64,000 nt of DNA from Beijerinckiaceae bacterium. Lineage in GTDB: Bacteria > Pseudomonadota > Alphaproteobacteria > Rhizobiales > Beijerinckiaceae. The DNA lies in NCBI GenBank assembly GCA_021324915.1, contig JAJPIC010000024.1:62001-126000 (forward strand), in the 5' to 3' direction. A model generated the notes under the pieces. The model had not been told where the DNA came from and did not search any database. It worked only from the letters and a program-made list of their open reading frames with translations. Within the stretch, counting starts at the first letter, position 1. Every line of letters starts with the position of its first letter. The translations under genes were made by a program, and so were the position numbers. Below, in pieces: positions 17,486-26,759 of the stretch.

Positions 17486-18190
17486 ATGATCATCCTTTAC
17501 ACGTTTGGCCCGCAATTCGGCCTGCCCGACCCGAGCCCTTTCGTCCTCAAGACGATGGTCCAATTGAGGATGGCAGGTCTCGATTTCACCAAGGACTCGA
17601 AGGGCTTTCTCAAGGCGCCGAAAGGCAAGCTGCCCTTTATCGACGATGACGGGGAGATCATCGCCGACTCGACTTTCATCCGGCGCCATATCGAAAAGAA
17701 ATATGGCTTTGATTTCGATGCCGGGCTCAGCGTCGAGCAAAGAGCCATCGCCTGGGCGCTCGAGCGAATGTGCGAAGATCACCTCTACTTCGCCCTGCTG
17801 CATGAGCGGTGGGCGCACGACGCCAATTTCGCCCGGGGTCCGGCGCAGATCTTCAATATGGTGCCGGCACCCGTAAGGGGCGCGATTCGCGTGGTCGCGC
17901 GTCATATGATCGTCAAGACCTGCCGCCTTCAGGGAACAGGTCGCCATTCGCCCAGCGAGATCGCCGAACTTGCGGAACGTGATCTCGATGCGCTCGCGAC
18001 ATTGCTCGGCGGGAAGCCTTATCTCTTCGGCGATCGGCCCTGCGGGGCTGACGCGACGCTATTTTCCTTCGTCGCTCATGCTCTCGTTCCGATTTTCGAG
18101 GGCCCGGTCCACGCGACGGCGGCGCATGCCAATCTGGTCGCTTATCGAGACCGGTTGATGGCGCTTTATTTTCCCAAGACTGCGGCTTGA
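17486..18190 (+). CDS. Glutathione S-transferase family protein (FAXC/metaxin-like)
   Basis: This 234-residue protein begins MIILYTFGPQFGLPDPSPFV. It has a thioredoxin-like N-terminal domain (GKLPFIDDDGEIIADSTFIR) and an all-helical C-terminal domain ending with the usual loop YLFGDRPCGADATLFSFVAH. The pattern fits the 'failed axon connections'-like GST group of proteobacteria. The substrate is unknown. ATG 17486 has AGGGAGAG just upstream; a much longer frame reaching back to 17219 overlaps the DUF3108 gene and is not used. Confidence 0.88.
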   Translation: MIILYTFGPQFGLPDPSPFVLKTMVQLRMAGLDFTKDSKGFLKAPKGKLPFIDDDGEIIADSTFIRRHIEKKYGFDFDAGLSVEQRAIAWALERMCEDHLYFALLHERWAHDANFARGPAQIFNMVPAPVRGAIRVVARHMIVKTCRLQGTGRHSPSEIAELAERDLDALATLLGGKPYLFGDRPCGADATLFSFVAHALVPIFEGPVHATAAHANLVAYRDRLMALYFPKTAA

Positions 18191-18580
18191 CAAAAACGCG
18201 CATCGGAGTCCGAGCGCCGTCGTGAAATTCGACGTGCGCGAATCGGTCTTGCAGCCGCGATTCCACAAGTCCTGGAAGAACTGCCCTGTAGGTACCTATA
18301 TGTTGAGGTGAACAAAGACGGATTCAGCCCCGGTCAGCGATTCGGCCGTGATTCGTTCGGCAATCGTTCAAAAGGTCAAGACGGGCGGGACTTGGACGGG
18401 GAGTCCTGCTGCAATATGATACACACGCCTTGTCCCATTTCTTTCGCCCGTCTTGCGCTCGCGCCCGAATGTCGGGGACGATTCCTTCTCGGATCAATGC
18501 CTTGTCGGGGTTTGCTGCAGCCTGATCCTCTTTCACATACATCTTGCTCGCTGAAGCCCGCTTGCGGTCGACGTTAACCG
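18191..18580. other. Intergenic region, 390 bases, no gene supported
   Basis: Short open frames occur on both strands (for example 18308-18577 and 18324-18542), but none has a convincing ribosome site or a family I recognise. A TTAA sits just ahead of the helicase start. No repeat or terminator is clear. Confidence 0.5.
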
Positions 18581-21500
18581 ATGAACATTCCGCTCTCCGC
18601 TGCCAAACTCCACCGGCTTGAACGCGCCAGGGGCGTGCGAGTCGTGCTCGGGCCGACCAATACGGGCAAGACGCATTACGCGATCGAGCGGATGCTCGCC
18701 CATCCGAGCGGCATGATCGGCCTGCCGCTGCGGCTCTTGGCGCGCGAAGTCTACAACAGGGTGGCGGAGAAGACCGGCGCAGATGCCGTTGCGCTGATCA
18801 CCGGAGAAGAGAAGATCAAGCCGAAGAATGCGCGCTATTACGTCTCGACGGTCGAGGCGATGCCCCGAGACCTCGACTTGAGCTTCGTTGCGATCGACGA
18901 AATCCAGCTCGGGGCGGATTTCGATCGCGGTCATATTTTCACCGATCGCCTGCTCAATCGGCGCGGCGCTGCCGAGACTTTGCTCGTCGGCGCCTCGACC
19001 ATGCAGAAGCGTGTCGAAGAGCTCGTTCCCGGCGCGCCCATTCTCTCGCGCCCACGCTTTTCGAAACTTTCTTTCGCCGGCAGCCGGAAGATCTCGCGCC
19101 TGCCGCGGCGCACCGCCATCGTCGCTTTTTCGGTGGAGGAAGTTTATGCGATCGCCGAATGGATTCGCCGCCAACGCGGCGGGGCGGCAGTCGTTCTCGG
19201 CGCTCTCTCGCCGCGCACCCGCAATGCACAGGTCGAGATTTATCAGAACGGCGACGTCGATTATATCGTTGCGACGGATGCGATCGGCATGGGTCTCAAT
19301 CTCGATGTCGATCACATCGCCTTCGCCTCCGATCGCAAGTTCGACGGACGGCAATATCGCCGCCTGACACCCGCCGAATTCGGCCAGATCGCCGGACGCG
19401 CCGGGCGGCATATGCGCGATGGTACATTCGGCACAACCGGACGTTGTCCGCCCTTCGAGGAAGACCTCGTCGAAGCGCTCGAGGATCATCGCTTCGAGCA
19501 ATTGAACATGTTGCAATGGCGAAATACCGATCTCGATTTCGATTCTATCGCGGCACTGCTCGCGTCGCTGGACGCCCCGCCGCAGGAGCGCGGCCTCACG
19601 CGCGCCCCGATTGCGAACGATCAATTGGTGCTGGAAGCTTTGAGCCGCGATGAAAAGGTCAAGCGCGAGACAAAGACGAAAGCCGATGTGGCGCGGCTTT
19701 GGGATACATGCCAAATTCCGGATTACCGGAAACTATCGCCGGGCGCCCACGCGGAACTCGTGCTTTCGATCTATAGTTTCATCATTCGGGCCGGCCATAT
19801 CCCGGAGGATTGGTTCGCCCGTCACATTTCGGAACTCGATCGCGTCGACGGCGATCTCGATACTTTATCGGCGCGGATCGCTCAGGTAAGAACCTGGACG
19901 TTCATCGCCAATCGGCCCGACTGGCTGCGTGATCCGGAGCATTGGCAGAGCGTCACGCGTCAGGTAGAGGACACATTGTCGGACGCTCTGCATGAGCGAC
20001 TCGCCCAGAGGTTCGTTGACCGAAGGACGAGCGTGCTCATGCGCCGCCTTAGAGAGAATGCGATGTTGGAAGCGGAGATCACCACAAACGGCGACGTGCT
20101 GGTCGAAGATCAGCACGTCGGGCATCTTTCGGGCTTCCGTTTCGCGCCCGATCCGCATGCGGATGGCGAGGCCGCCAAGGCGCTGAACGCCGCCGCGCAA
20201 AAAGCTTTGGCGAGCGAGATCGAAGGCCGAGCGCGGCGCGTGCATGAGGCGGTGGACGAGGCCTTCGTTCTCGCCAATGACGGCATCATCCGCTGGCTCG
20301 GCGAACCGGTCGGCAAGATCGCTGCGGGCGAAAAACTGCTCGAACCGCGCGTGCATGTTCTAGCCGACGAGCAATTGACCGGGACTTTTCTCGAGATGGT
20401 GCAGCGCCGCCTCGATCTCTGGGCCGCGCAACATATCAAGAAATTGCTCGGCCCCCTGATCGAGATCGAAAAGGGGGAGGGACTCGAGGGCATAGCGCGC
20501 GGGATCGGCTTTCGGATCGCCGAGTCGCTTGGCGTTCTCGAGCGCGCGCAAGTCGCCGAAGACGTCAAAAGCCTTTCGCAGGAGGCGCGCGCGGCGCTGC
20601 GCAAGTTCGGCGTGCGTTTCGGCGCTTACCACATCTATATGCCGGCGCTCGTCAAGCCGGCGCCGCGCGCGCTCGCCGCGCAACTTTGGGCGCTGCGCAA
20701 CGTCGCGGTGGACGAAAAGAGTCAGGCCGAAGTTCCGCATCTCGCCGCATCGGGGCGCACTTCTTTCGCGGCAGATAAGGATGTGCCGAAAGGATTTTAT
20801 CGCGCGGCAGGTTTTCAGGTTTGCGGCGAACGCGCCGTGCGCGTCGATATTCTCGAGCGACTCGTCGACTTGATCCGGCCGGCGATATCCTATCGCCCCG
20901 GCACGAGCCCGGGAGATCCGCCGCCTGGCGCCGCCGACGGGGATGGGTTCGTCGCCACCGTCGCCATGACATCGCTTGCCGGCTGTTCGGGCGAGGCTTT
21001 CGCCTCGATCCTGCGCGGGCTCGGCTACGTCAGCGAGCGCCGCAAGGGCCCGCCAATCACCGTGCCGCTGATCCCCAAGGCCGCGACCGAACCCGTTACG
21101 CAGGTGAGGGAGACGCAATCGGAAACGCAAGAGCCGCAAGCCCAAGAGGCGCGGGAGGTGCAAGCGGAAGCGGCGGAGCCGGACGTGCAGGGCCCGCCGA
21201 TCGAGGAACAAAGCTCGGCCGAAAATACCACAAGCGAAACCGAAACCGCAGCCACGGACGAAGCGTCCGAACCTGCCGCGACAGAACTCGTGGGGCCGGC
21301 AGAATCGGAGGCTGTGGCATTGGAGGCCGCAGGATCGGAGGCCACGGGATTGGAGGCCATCGAATCGCAGGCCTCGGCCGAGCTATCGAGCGAGCCAGGC
21401 GCCGAATTGCCTGCGACTTCCGACCCGCCGCCTGCAGTAGAGGAAATGCTGATCGAGGTCTGGCGGCCTTATCGGCATCAGCGCCGCAATCAGCGCCCGA

Positions 21501-21811
21501 AACAGGCCCGCGACCGCGCGCGAATTCAGGCGCAGCCCGCTTCCCTCCCGCGTCAGGAACAGTCAGCGGAACGCAAGCGTGAGCGCAGGCCCATCGACCG
21601 ACCAATGGAGGAGCGGCCGCATGCGGGGCAGCGGCAAGAGCGCCATTCCGGCCCACGCAAGGGTAAGGACAAGACCGAGCCGCATCGGCATGGCGGGGAA
21701 GGGCGCCGCGTGTGGGCCTCCAGCGAACGCTCGCGCGAGCGCCAGCCCGATCCCAACTCGCCCTTTGCCAAATTGCTGCTCCTTAAGCAGCAGATGGAAA
21801 GCAAGAATTAG
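18581..21811 (+). CDS. SUV3-like ATP-dependent RNA/DNA helicase
   Basis: This 1076-residue superfamily 2 helicase is the alphaproteobacterial relative of mitochondrial SUV3. Motif I is GPTNTGKT (24-31), motif II is DEIQ (106-109), and motif VI is in QIAGRAGRHMRDGTFG. A helical C-terminal core follows (FGVRFGAYHIYMPALVKPAP). After about residue 850 the protein becomes low-complexity: first a Glu/Ala/Gln-rich acidic stretch with SEA-ALEA microrepeats, then an Arg/Lys/Gln-rich basic tail. Such tails suggest RNA or partner binding. It probably works in RNA turnover. The candidate sphingolipid gene group starts 116 bases downstream. Confidence 0.92.
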   Translation: MNIPLSAAKLHRLERARGVRVVLGPTNTGKTHYAIERMLAHPSGMIGLPLRLLAREVYNRVAEKTGADAVALITGEEKIKPKNARYYVSTVEAMPRDLDLSFVAIDEIQLGADFDRGHIFTDRLLNRRGAAETLLVGASTMQKRVEELVPGAPILSRPRFSKLSFAGSRKISRLPRRTAIVAFSVEEVYAIAEWIRRQRGGAAVVLGALSPRTRNAQVEIYQNGDVDYIVATDAIGMGLNLDVDHIAFASDRKFDGRQYRRLTPAEFGQIAGRAGRHMRDGTFGTTGRCPPFEEDLVEALEDHRFEQLNMLQWRNTDLDFDSIAALLASLDAPPQERGLTRAPIANDQLVLEALSRDEKVKRETKTKADVARLWDTCQIPDYRKLSPGAHAELVLSIYSFIIRAGHIPEDWFARHISELDRVDGDLDTLSARIAQVRTWTFIANRPDWLRDPEHWQSVTRQVEDTLSDALHERLAQRFVDRRTSVLMRRLRENAMLEAEITTNGDVLVEDQHVGHLSGFRFAPDPHADGEAAKALNAAAQKALASEIEGRARRVHEAVDEAFVLANDGIIRWLGEPVGKIAAGEKLLEPRVHVLADEQLTGTFLEMVQRRLDLWAAQHIKKLLGPLIEIEKGEGLEGIARGIGFRIAESLGVLERAQVAEDVKSLSQEARAALRKFGVRFGAYHIYMPALVKPAPRALAAQLWALRNVAVDEKSQAEVPHLAASGRTSFAADKDVPKGFYRAAGFQVCGERAVRVDILERLVDLIRPAISYRPGTSPGDPPPGAADGDGFVATVAMTSLAGCSGEAFASILRGLGYVSERRKGPPITVPLIPKAATEPVTQVRETQSETQEPQAQEAREVQAEAAEPDVQGPPIEEQSSAENTTSETETAATDEASEPAATELVGPAESEAVALEAAGSEATGLEAIESQASAELSSEPGAELPATSDPPPAVEEMLIEVWRPYRHQRRNQRPKQARDRARIQAQPASLPRQEQSAERKRERRPIDRPMEERPHAGQRQERHSGPRKGKDKTEPHRHGGEGRRVWASSERSRERQPDPNSPFAKLLLLKQQMESKN

Positions 21812-21927
21812 TTGAGGAAATTGACTTGAGCGCGGGGCGCTGGCACGTAGAGTCCTCCGGCTGCGAGCATTGCGAGCGTCAGCCGGACCGCTCTGGATTT
21901 AAAACACTCTCGTAAGGGGGATCATCG

Positions 21928-22200
21928 GTGGAAGCGCAGGTTCCCGAACAGGCTGAAATCGTCGATCAGATCGTCGACGTGATCGTCTCCGAGGGCATGA
22001 TCGATCGCGACAAGATCAAGATGGATGCGACGATCGAAAGCCTCGGCTTAAAGTCTATCGATATTGTAATGATATTGACCGCCCTCGAAGAAAAATTCGA
22101 CGTCTATATTCCGATGGACGGTCCCTTCCATGAAGCCAAGAATGTGAACGACCTGGTGAACGCGGTCGCGGGCTATATCAGCAAAGAAAAGACCGCCTGA
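21928..22200 (+). CDS. Acyl carrier protein, dedicated to the downstream lipid cluster
   Basis: This 90-residue acyl carrier protein has the phosphopantetheine site GLKSID (Ser43 in place of the classical DSL), followed by VMILTALEEKFDVYI typical of helix II. The start is GTG at 21928, preceded by AAGGGGG. The stop is immediately followed by the ketoacyl synthase ATG at 22201, so the two are translationally coupled. A housekeeping acpP would normally have DSL and sit with fabD/fabG/fabF; this one sits in a specialised group and probably carries the acyl chain used by the alpha-oxoamine synthase at 29152-30381. Confidence 0.92.
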   Translation: MEAQVPEQAEIVDQIVDVIVSEGMIDRDKIKMDATIESLGLKSIDIVMILTALEEKFDVYIPMDGPFHEAKNVNDLVNAVAGYISKEKTA

Positions 22201-23418
22201 ATGGCCGGGAGGAAAGTCTTCGTCACCGGCATGGGAGCGGTCTCCGCCGCCGGTGTCGGAGCAAAAGCTCTATGGATGGCGGCGCGCGACGGCCGCCCGT
22301 GCATTTCCGAAGTAGTCCCACCGCGTCCTTCGCGCGGGCGCATCAAGTTTGCGGCGCAGGTGCGCGACTTCGATCCCGCGGCGCTGATCGAACCGGAAAT
22401 TCTGCCGCTGACCGATCCGGTGATCCGCTATCTGATCGTTGCGGCCGACGAGGCGGCGCGGGATGCCGATCTTACGCGCGCAGCGCTCGCCGGGCCGCGC
22501 ACGGCAACGCTCATCGGAACGGGCGTCGGCGGCATCACGACCACCGAGGAGAGCCATCATGCTGTCCTCGTCAAAAACGAGCGACCCGATCCGCTCACGA
22601 TCCTGAAGCTCATTCCGAGCTCGTGCCCGGCCATGATCAGCATGCGCTACGGCACGACCGGCCCGTGCTTTGCCATCGCCAGCGCCTGTTCCTCGGCCAC
22701 TCAGGCCATCGGCGTTGCTGCGCATATGATTCGCGCCGGGCTTGTCGACCGCGCGATCGTCGGCGGCACCGAGGATTGTTTGACGATCGGCGGCATGCTC
22801 GCCTGGGAATCCCTGCGCGTGCTGACGCCGACCCTTTGCAGGCCCTTTTCGAAGGATCGCAACGGCATGGTGCTCGGCGCCGGCGCCGGCGTCTTCATTC
22901 TCGAGGCCGAGGAACTGGCGCTCGCCCGCGGCGCGCGCGTGCTCGCCGAGCTTGCAGGTTATGGCACGTCGAGCGATGCGAAGGATCCCGTGCGGCCGGA
23001 TGCGGAAGGTGCGGCCCAATCCATGCGCAGCGCACTGGCTGACGCCGAGGCGGATCCGGAAGAAATCGATTACGTCAACGCGCACGGCACGGGCACGACG
23101 GTCAACGACATCACCGAGGCCGAAGCCCTGCGGCTCGTCTTCGGTAAAAGGGCTTCGCAAATACCGATTTCCTCGACCAAGCCCATCCACGGCCATGGAC
23201 TTGGGGCAGGAGGCGCGCTCGAACTCGTCGTTACCCTCGGCGCATTGCGCGAAGGCGTTGCTCCGCCGACCATCAACTGGCGCGTGGCGGATGAAAAATG
23301 CCCCGTCGATGCGGTGCCGAATGAAGCCCGGCCCCTGCCGATCCGCACGGCGATGTCCAATTCCTTTGCCTTCGGCGGCATCAATGCGGTCCTCGTGCTT
23401 CGCCGCGTCGAGGCGTGA
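22201..23418 (+). CDS. Beta-ketoacyl-ACP synthase (KAS II type)
   Basis: This 405-residue thiolase-fold condensing enzyme has a complete triad: Cys163 in SACSSATQAIG, His295 in NAHGTGT and His332 in TKPIHGHGLGAGG. It elongates acyl-ACP by decarboxylative condensation with malonyl-ACP. It resembles FabF/NodE-type synthases found in accessory lipid clusters. It starts right after the ACP stop and is followed six bases later by a hotdog protein, so it belongs to one operon. It is likely to shape the chain length of a special acyl product; chain length cannot be read from sequence. Confidence 0.93.
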   Translation: MAGRKVFVTGMGAVSAAGVGAKALWMAARDGRPCISEVVPPRPSRGRIKFAAQVRDFDPAALIEPEILPLTDPVIRYLIVAADEAARDADLTRAALAGPRTATLIGTGVGGITTTEESHHAVLVKNERPDPLTILKLIPSSCPAMISMRYGTTGPCFAIASACSSATQAIGVAAHMIRAGLVDRAIVGGTEDCLTIGGMLAWESLRVLTPTLCRPFSKDRNGMVLGAGAGVFILEAEELALARGARVLAELAGYGTSSDAKDPVRPDAEGAAQSMRSALADAEADPEEIDYVNAHGTGTTVNDITEAEALRLVFGKRASQIPISSTKPIHGHGLGAGGALELVVTLGALREGVAPPTINWRVADEKCPVDAVPNEARPLPIRTAMSNSFAFGGINAVLVLRRVEA

Positions 23419-23424
23419 CGAGCG

Positions 23425-23829
23425 ATGTCCGCCGATAGAGGGGACGCGATACGCCTCGGGCCTTTCTTGGTTCGTGCCGGGAAGAACGAGGTCGAGGCTT
23501 TTCGCGGCGAAACGGGCGCCTTAGGGGCCGTTCCCTTCACCTTTCCGGTGCGCTGGCTCGCCGATCCGCACGTCCGTGCCGCCGCGATCGAGATGCTCGG
23601 CGAGACTTGGGTGCCGATTCACGAATCGCAGACCTTCGATTATGTCGTGCCGCTCGAACGCGACACCGACTACCGCCTTACGCTCGAGATGTCGCGCGAG
23701 ATCGCGCCGCCGCGCCTGATCCTTCGGGCCGAGGTCGCGCGCCAGACGGGCGAGCGCTGCCTCGACATGGAAATGGTGCTGCGGATCATCGATCTTTCTG
23801 GAAATGGCAGAGGCGCACCGGAGCCATGA
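23425..23829 (+). CDS. Hotdog-fold protein, probable acyl-ACP dehydratase-like
   Basis: This 134-residue protein has a hotdog-like pattern, for example HESQTFDYVVPLERDTDYRL and RLILRAEVARQTGERCLDME. It resembles the N-terminal, non-catalytic half of MaoC-type (R)-hydratases, because the canonical D-x-N-P-x-H signature is absent. It overlaps the next gene (the MaoC-like protein) by four bases in an ATGA, which suggests that the two proteins form a heteromeric dehydratase. It is translated from ATG 23425, six bases after the ketoacyl synthase. The role is inferred from fold and position. Confidence 0.7.
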   Translation: MSADRGDAIRLGPFLVRAGKNEVEAFRGETGALGAVPFTFPVRWLADPHVRAAAIEMLGETWVPIHESQTFDYVVPLERDTDYRLTLEMSREIAPPRLILRAEVARQTGERCLDMEMVLRIIDLSGNGRGAPEP

Positions 23830-24239
23830 GCCACGAGAATTCGCCGCGGCTCGGCGAGAAGATCGCATCCCGCAGGCTTTGTTTTGGGCTTGCCGATCTC
23901 GCTGCCTATGCGGCGGTTTCCGGAGACGACAATCCGATCCATCTCGACGAGGCGCTCGCCGAGCGCGCAGGGCTCGAGGCGCCGCCGGTGCATGGCATGT
24001 TGCTGATGGCCGCGTTCGAACCGGCGATTGCCGCCTGGCGCGCGGATTGGATCTTGCAAAAACTCTCGGCTAAATTTCTGCGCCCCGTCCTGGCCGGCGA
24101 ACAGGTGGAATTTTCAGGACGGGTGGTGGAAGTCGGCACCTATGTTCTGCTGCGTCTCTTGGCGCATAATGAAAAGCGCGAGATCGTCGTGATCGCCGAA
24201 GCGACACTGACCCAACGATCTGCCGATGCTGCGCCCTAG
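23826..24239 (+). CDS. MaoC-like (R)-hydratase / 3-hydroxyacyl-ACP dehydratase
   Basis: This 137-residue hotdog protein has the hydratase 2 signature SGDDNPIHLDEALAERAGLE followed by PPVHGMLLMA, giving the catalytic Asp and His. It would dehydrate 3-hydroxyacyl-ACP (or hydrate enoyl-ACP). The ATG at 23826 overlaps the TGA of the previous gene. Its own end overlaps the short-chain reductase by 14 bases. With the ketoacyl synthase and ACP it makes a compact chain-elongation module. Confidence 0.85.
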   Translation: MSHENSPRLGEKIASRRLCFGLADLAAYAAVSGDDNPIHLDEALAERAGLEAPPVHGMLLMAAFEPAIAAWRADWILQKLSAKFLRPVLAGEQVEFSGRVVEVGTYVLLRLLAHNEKREIVVIAEATLTQRSADAAP

Positions 24240-25020
24240 GTCCGTTCTCATTACCGGCGCTTCGAGCGGCATCGGGCGCGCCTTGGCGCTCGCCTATGCC
24301 GGCCCGCAGATGCGTCTTGCGCTCATCGGACGCGATGGGGAGCGCCTGCGCGAGGCGGCGCAATCGGCCGCTTCTCGAGGTGCAGACGTCGATATCGGGC
24401 AAATCGACGTGCGCGACCGCGCCGCAATGCAAGCCTGGATTGCAGAGCGGGACACGCGAATTCCGTTTGATCTTGCCATCGCCAATGCCGGAATAACGAC
24501 GGGACTCTCGGATGATGCCGTCAGCGAAGATCCGGAAGCGGTGCGGGCACTCATCGCCACCAATCTCATCGGCGTCCTGAACACGGTCGAGCCCTTGATT
24601 GCGCCGATGTGCGCCCGCGGCCGCGGGCAGCTCGCCTTTATTGGCTCCATCGCCGGGTTGCGCGGGCTGCCTTATTCGCCCGCCTATTGCGCGAGCAAAG
24701 CGGCCGTTCACGTTTATGCGGAATCCCTGCGCGGCCGGCTGGAGAGAAAGGGCGTGCTCGTCAGCTTGGTTATTGCGGGCTTCGTCAAGACGCCGTTGAA
24801 CGATTCTATCAGTTCTGTAAAACCATTTGAACTCAGCGATACGCAGGCGGCAGAGATCATCCGCCGAGGCCTCGCGCGCGGCAAGGCGACAATCATTTTT
24901 CCTCTCGTCCTTTATTTCGCAGCGCGTTTCGGGCGCGTTTTGCCAGCGCGGCTCACCGACAGGCTGCTTGCCCAATTCGACGTGGAGGTGCCCAAAACGA
25001 AGGAAAGGGTGCATTCCTGA
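24226..25020 (+). CDS. Short-chain dehydrogenase/reductase; candidate 3-ketosphinganine or 3-ketoacyl reductase
   Basis: This 264-residue classical SDR has the NAD(P) motif TGASSGIG (10-17), NAG (87-89) and the catalytic Ser141, Tyr154 and Lys158 (PAYCASK). The C-terminal part carries a hydrophobic, basic stretch (IIFPLVLYFAARFGRVLPAR) that may dock to membrane, as in reductases that act on lipid substrates. In this context it may reduce 3-ketosphinganine or 3-ketoacyl-ACP; the sequence alone does not decide. It overlaps the MaoC-like gene by 14 bases. Confidence 0.85.
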   Translation: MLRPRSVLITGASSGIGRALALAYAGPQMRLALIGRDGERLREAAQSAASRGADVDIGQIDVRDRAAMQAWIAERDTRIPFDLAIANAGITTGLSDDAVSEDPEAVRALIATNLIGVLNTVEPLIAPMCARGRGQLAFIGSIAGLRGLPYSPAYCASKAAVHVYAESLRGRLERKGVLVSLVIAGFVKTPLNDSISSVKPFELSDTQAAEIIRRGLARGKATIIFPLVLYFAARFGRVLPARLTDRLLAQFDVEVPKTKERVHS

Positions 25021-25098
25021 CCGCGATCACGTGCTTTCAACTTGTTTTCGAACGGGTTTTTGTGTTCAAGATGATGCGCGGAGACGGGGAACACGGCC

Positions 25099-26511
25099 TT
25101 GATCATCATCTATTCGCTGCGGATCCTTTTTGACGCCATTCTGACGATTTCCGTCCTTGGTCTTGCTTTCGTCGGCGGCAGTTTCCTTCTTTTGATCGCC
25201 ATCAATATTTTGGAACTGCTCGGCGGCGCGCGCTGGCGCGTGCCGCTGCCGCCGGTCAAGCTCGCCGAAAGCGAGTTGCCACATGTCCTTGTGCAAATCC
25301 CGGTCTTCAACGAATCGAACATGGTTGCCGATGCGCTTTACAGCGCAGCCCATCTCGATTGGCCGAAGAACAAGCTGCACATTCAATTGCTCGACGACAG
25401 CACCGACGAGACGTCGGCGATCGGCGCCAGCGCGGCCGCGCTGTTGCGCGCCGAAGGTTTCGACGTCGTTCACCTGTGCCGCAACGACCGCAGCGGCTTC
25501 AAGGCGGGCGCGCTCGCCGCGGGCCTTGCCAAGAGCGACGCGCCGATCATCGCGATGCTCGACGTCGATTTTCGTCCGCCGCGCGAATGGCTGCGGGTGA
25601 GCGTGCCTTATCTGCTCGCCGATCCGCGCGCCGGCTTTCTGCAATCGCGCTGCGAATTCTCCAACTACCGGTCGAATTGGCTGACGCGTGTACAGGGCCT
25701 CATGCTCGATGCGCATTTCATCATGGAACAGGCGACGCGCTATCGCGCCGGCTGGCTCTTCCAGTTCAACGGCACGGGTGGCCTTTGGCGTCGCGAAGCG
25801 ATCGAGGCCGCCGGCGGCTGGTCGGGCGATTCGCTATGCGAAGATCTCGATCTGACGGTGCGCGCCGAGCTTGCGGACTGGCACGGGATCTTCCTGATGG
25901 AACCGGCCATTCCGGGCCTGGTCCCGGAAAAGGTCCGCCATTGGCGGGTCCAGCAGCGGCGCTGGTCGAACGGCTTCGTCCAGGTCGCGCGCAAACTCTT
26001 CAAGACCGTCTGGACCTCGCATTGGTCGATCCCCCGCAAGCTTTCGGCCAGCGCCCTCATCCTCATCCAAGCCTTCTATCCATGCGTGGCGGTCGCCACG
26101 GTCTCGTTCATCGTCTGTCTTTTGCTGCGCGGCCTTCACACGCATCCTTACGTGCCGCTCATGTCCTTCATCATGAGCCTGGTTCTCGTCGTATCGATCG
26201 GCATGTCCTTCGTGCCCTATCTGGTTCTGAAGCGCGGCACGCTTATCCAGTATTTCGTCACTCTCGCCTCGATCCCGCCGCTCCTCGTCTATATCAGCGT
26301 CTCCAATGCGCCCTCGATCGTGCACACGCTCTTCGGCCGGCGGGAATCCTTCAAGCGCACGCCGAAGACACGGCATCCGATCCAGGTTTCCGTGCCGGTG
26401 ACAGCCTCAACTCTCGCCAAAGCAGCATTAGGCAAGCCGTCGCTTGCCACATCGGCGGTCGTAGCGCCGACCCTGGGCAAGCCGACAATCGAGCAGGGCG
26501 GCGAGGTTTAG
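25099..26511 (+). CDS. GT2 glycosyltransferase, cellulose synthase-like (CslA/mannan synthase type)
   Basis: This 470-residue inner-membrane protein has one N-terminal hydrophobic segment (about 12-40), a cytosolic GT-A domain, and three or four C-terminal membrane segments (about 305-430). Active-site motifs are D99-D100 (LLDDSTDET), D155-x-D157 (MLDVDF), E248-D249 (LCEDLDL) and the Q285-Q-R-R-W289 motif of processive or ceramide-type GT2 enzymes. The start is TTG at 25099 with GGGGA upstream; no in-frame ATG fits. It follows the reductase by 78 bases and probably adds a sugar to the lipid made by this locus, though a polysaccharide product is possible. Confidence 0.88.
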   Translation: MIIIYSLRILFDAILTISVLGLAFVGGSFLLLIAINILELLGGARWRVPLPPVKLAESELPHVLVQIPVFNESNMVADALYSAAHLDWPKNKLHIQLLDDSTDETSAIGASAAALLRAEGFDVVHLCRNDRSGFKAGALAAGLAKSDAPIIAMLDVDFRPPREWLRVSVPYLLADPRAGFLQSRCEFSNYRSNWLTRVQGLMLDAHFIMEQATRYRAGWLFQFNGTGGLWRREAIEAAGGWSGDSLCEDLDLTVRAELADWHGIFLMEPAIPGLVPEKVRHWRVQQRRWSNGFVQVARKLFKTVWTSHWSIPRKLSASALILIQAFYPCVAVATVSFIVCLLLRGLHTHPYVPLMSFIMSLVLVVSIGMSFVPYLVLKRGTLIQYFVTLASIPPLLVYISVSNAPSIVHTLFGRRESFKRTPKTRHPIQVSVPVTASTLAKAALGKPSLATSAVVAPTLGKPTIEQGGEV

Positions 26512-26759
26512 CGGAATCCTCGCCGGCTGCGACAGGTGCGATCGGGTTTGCTCTGCGGATGGGCGGTCTGCAGGATCCGCCATCTTCATTCAGAGAAGAT
26601 GGCAGTGAGCCCTAGTTCCCGGAGAGGCCGCGCGCCGATTCGGGATCCTGAAGCCGAGGCGTCAAATTCCAAATTCCGCGGCCACGATTGCGTCCGCTCC
26701 GCGGGCCCGTCCGATGAAACAGCCTCTCGCCAGTTTGCATCACCGAGAGCGACAGGAAC

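Noticed and set aside
18308..18577. 89-codon plus frame and an overlapping minus frame (18324-18542) in the gap before the helicase
   Set aside because: There is no ribosome site and no recognised family. The minus frame begins with plausible protein-like sequence but loses it, so at most it is a relic.
21928..25020. AcpXL-type lipid A very-long-chain fatty acid cluster
   Set aside because: The acyltransferase lpxXL, second ketoacyl synthase and alcohol dehydrogenase of that cluster are missing, while SPT-like and DEGS-like genes are present nearby.
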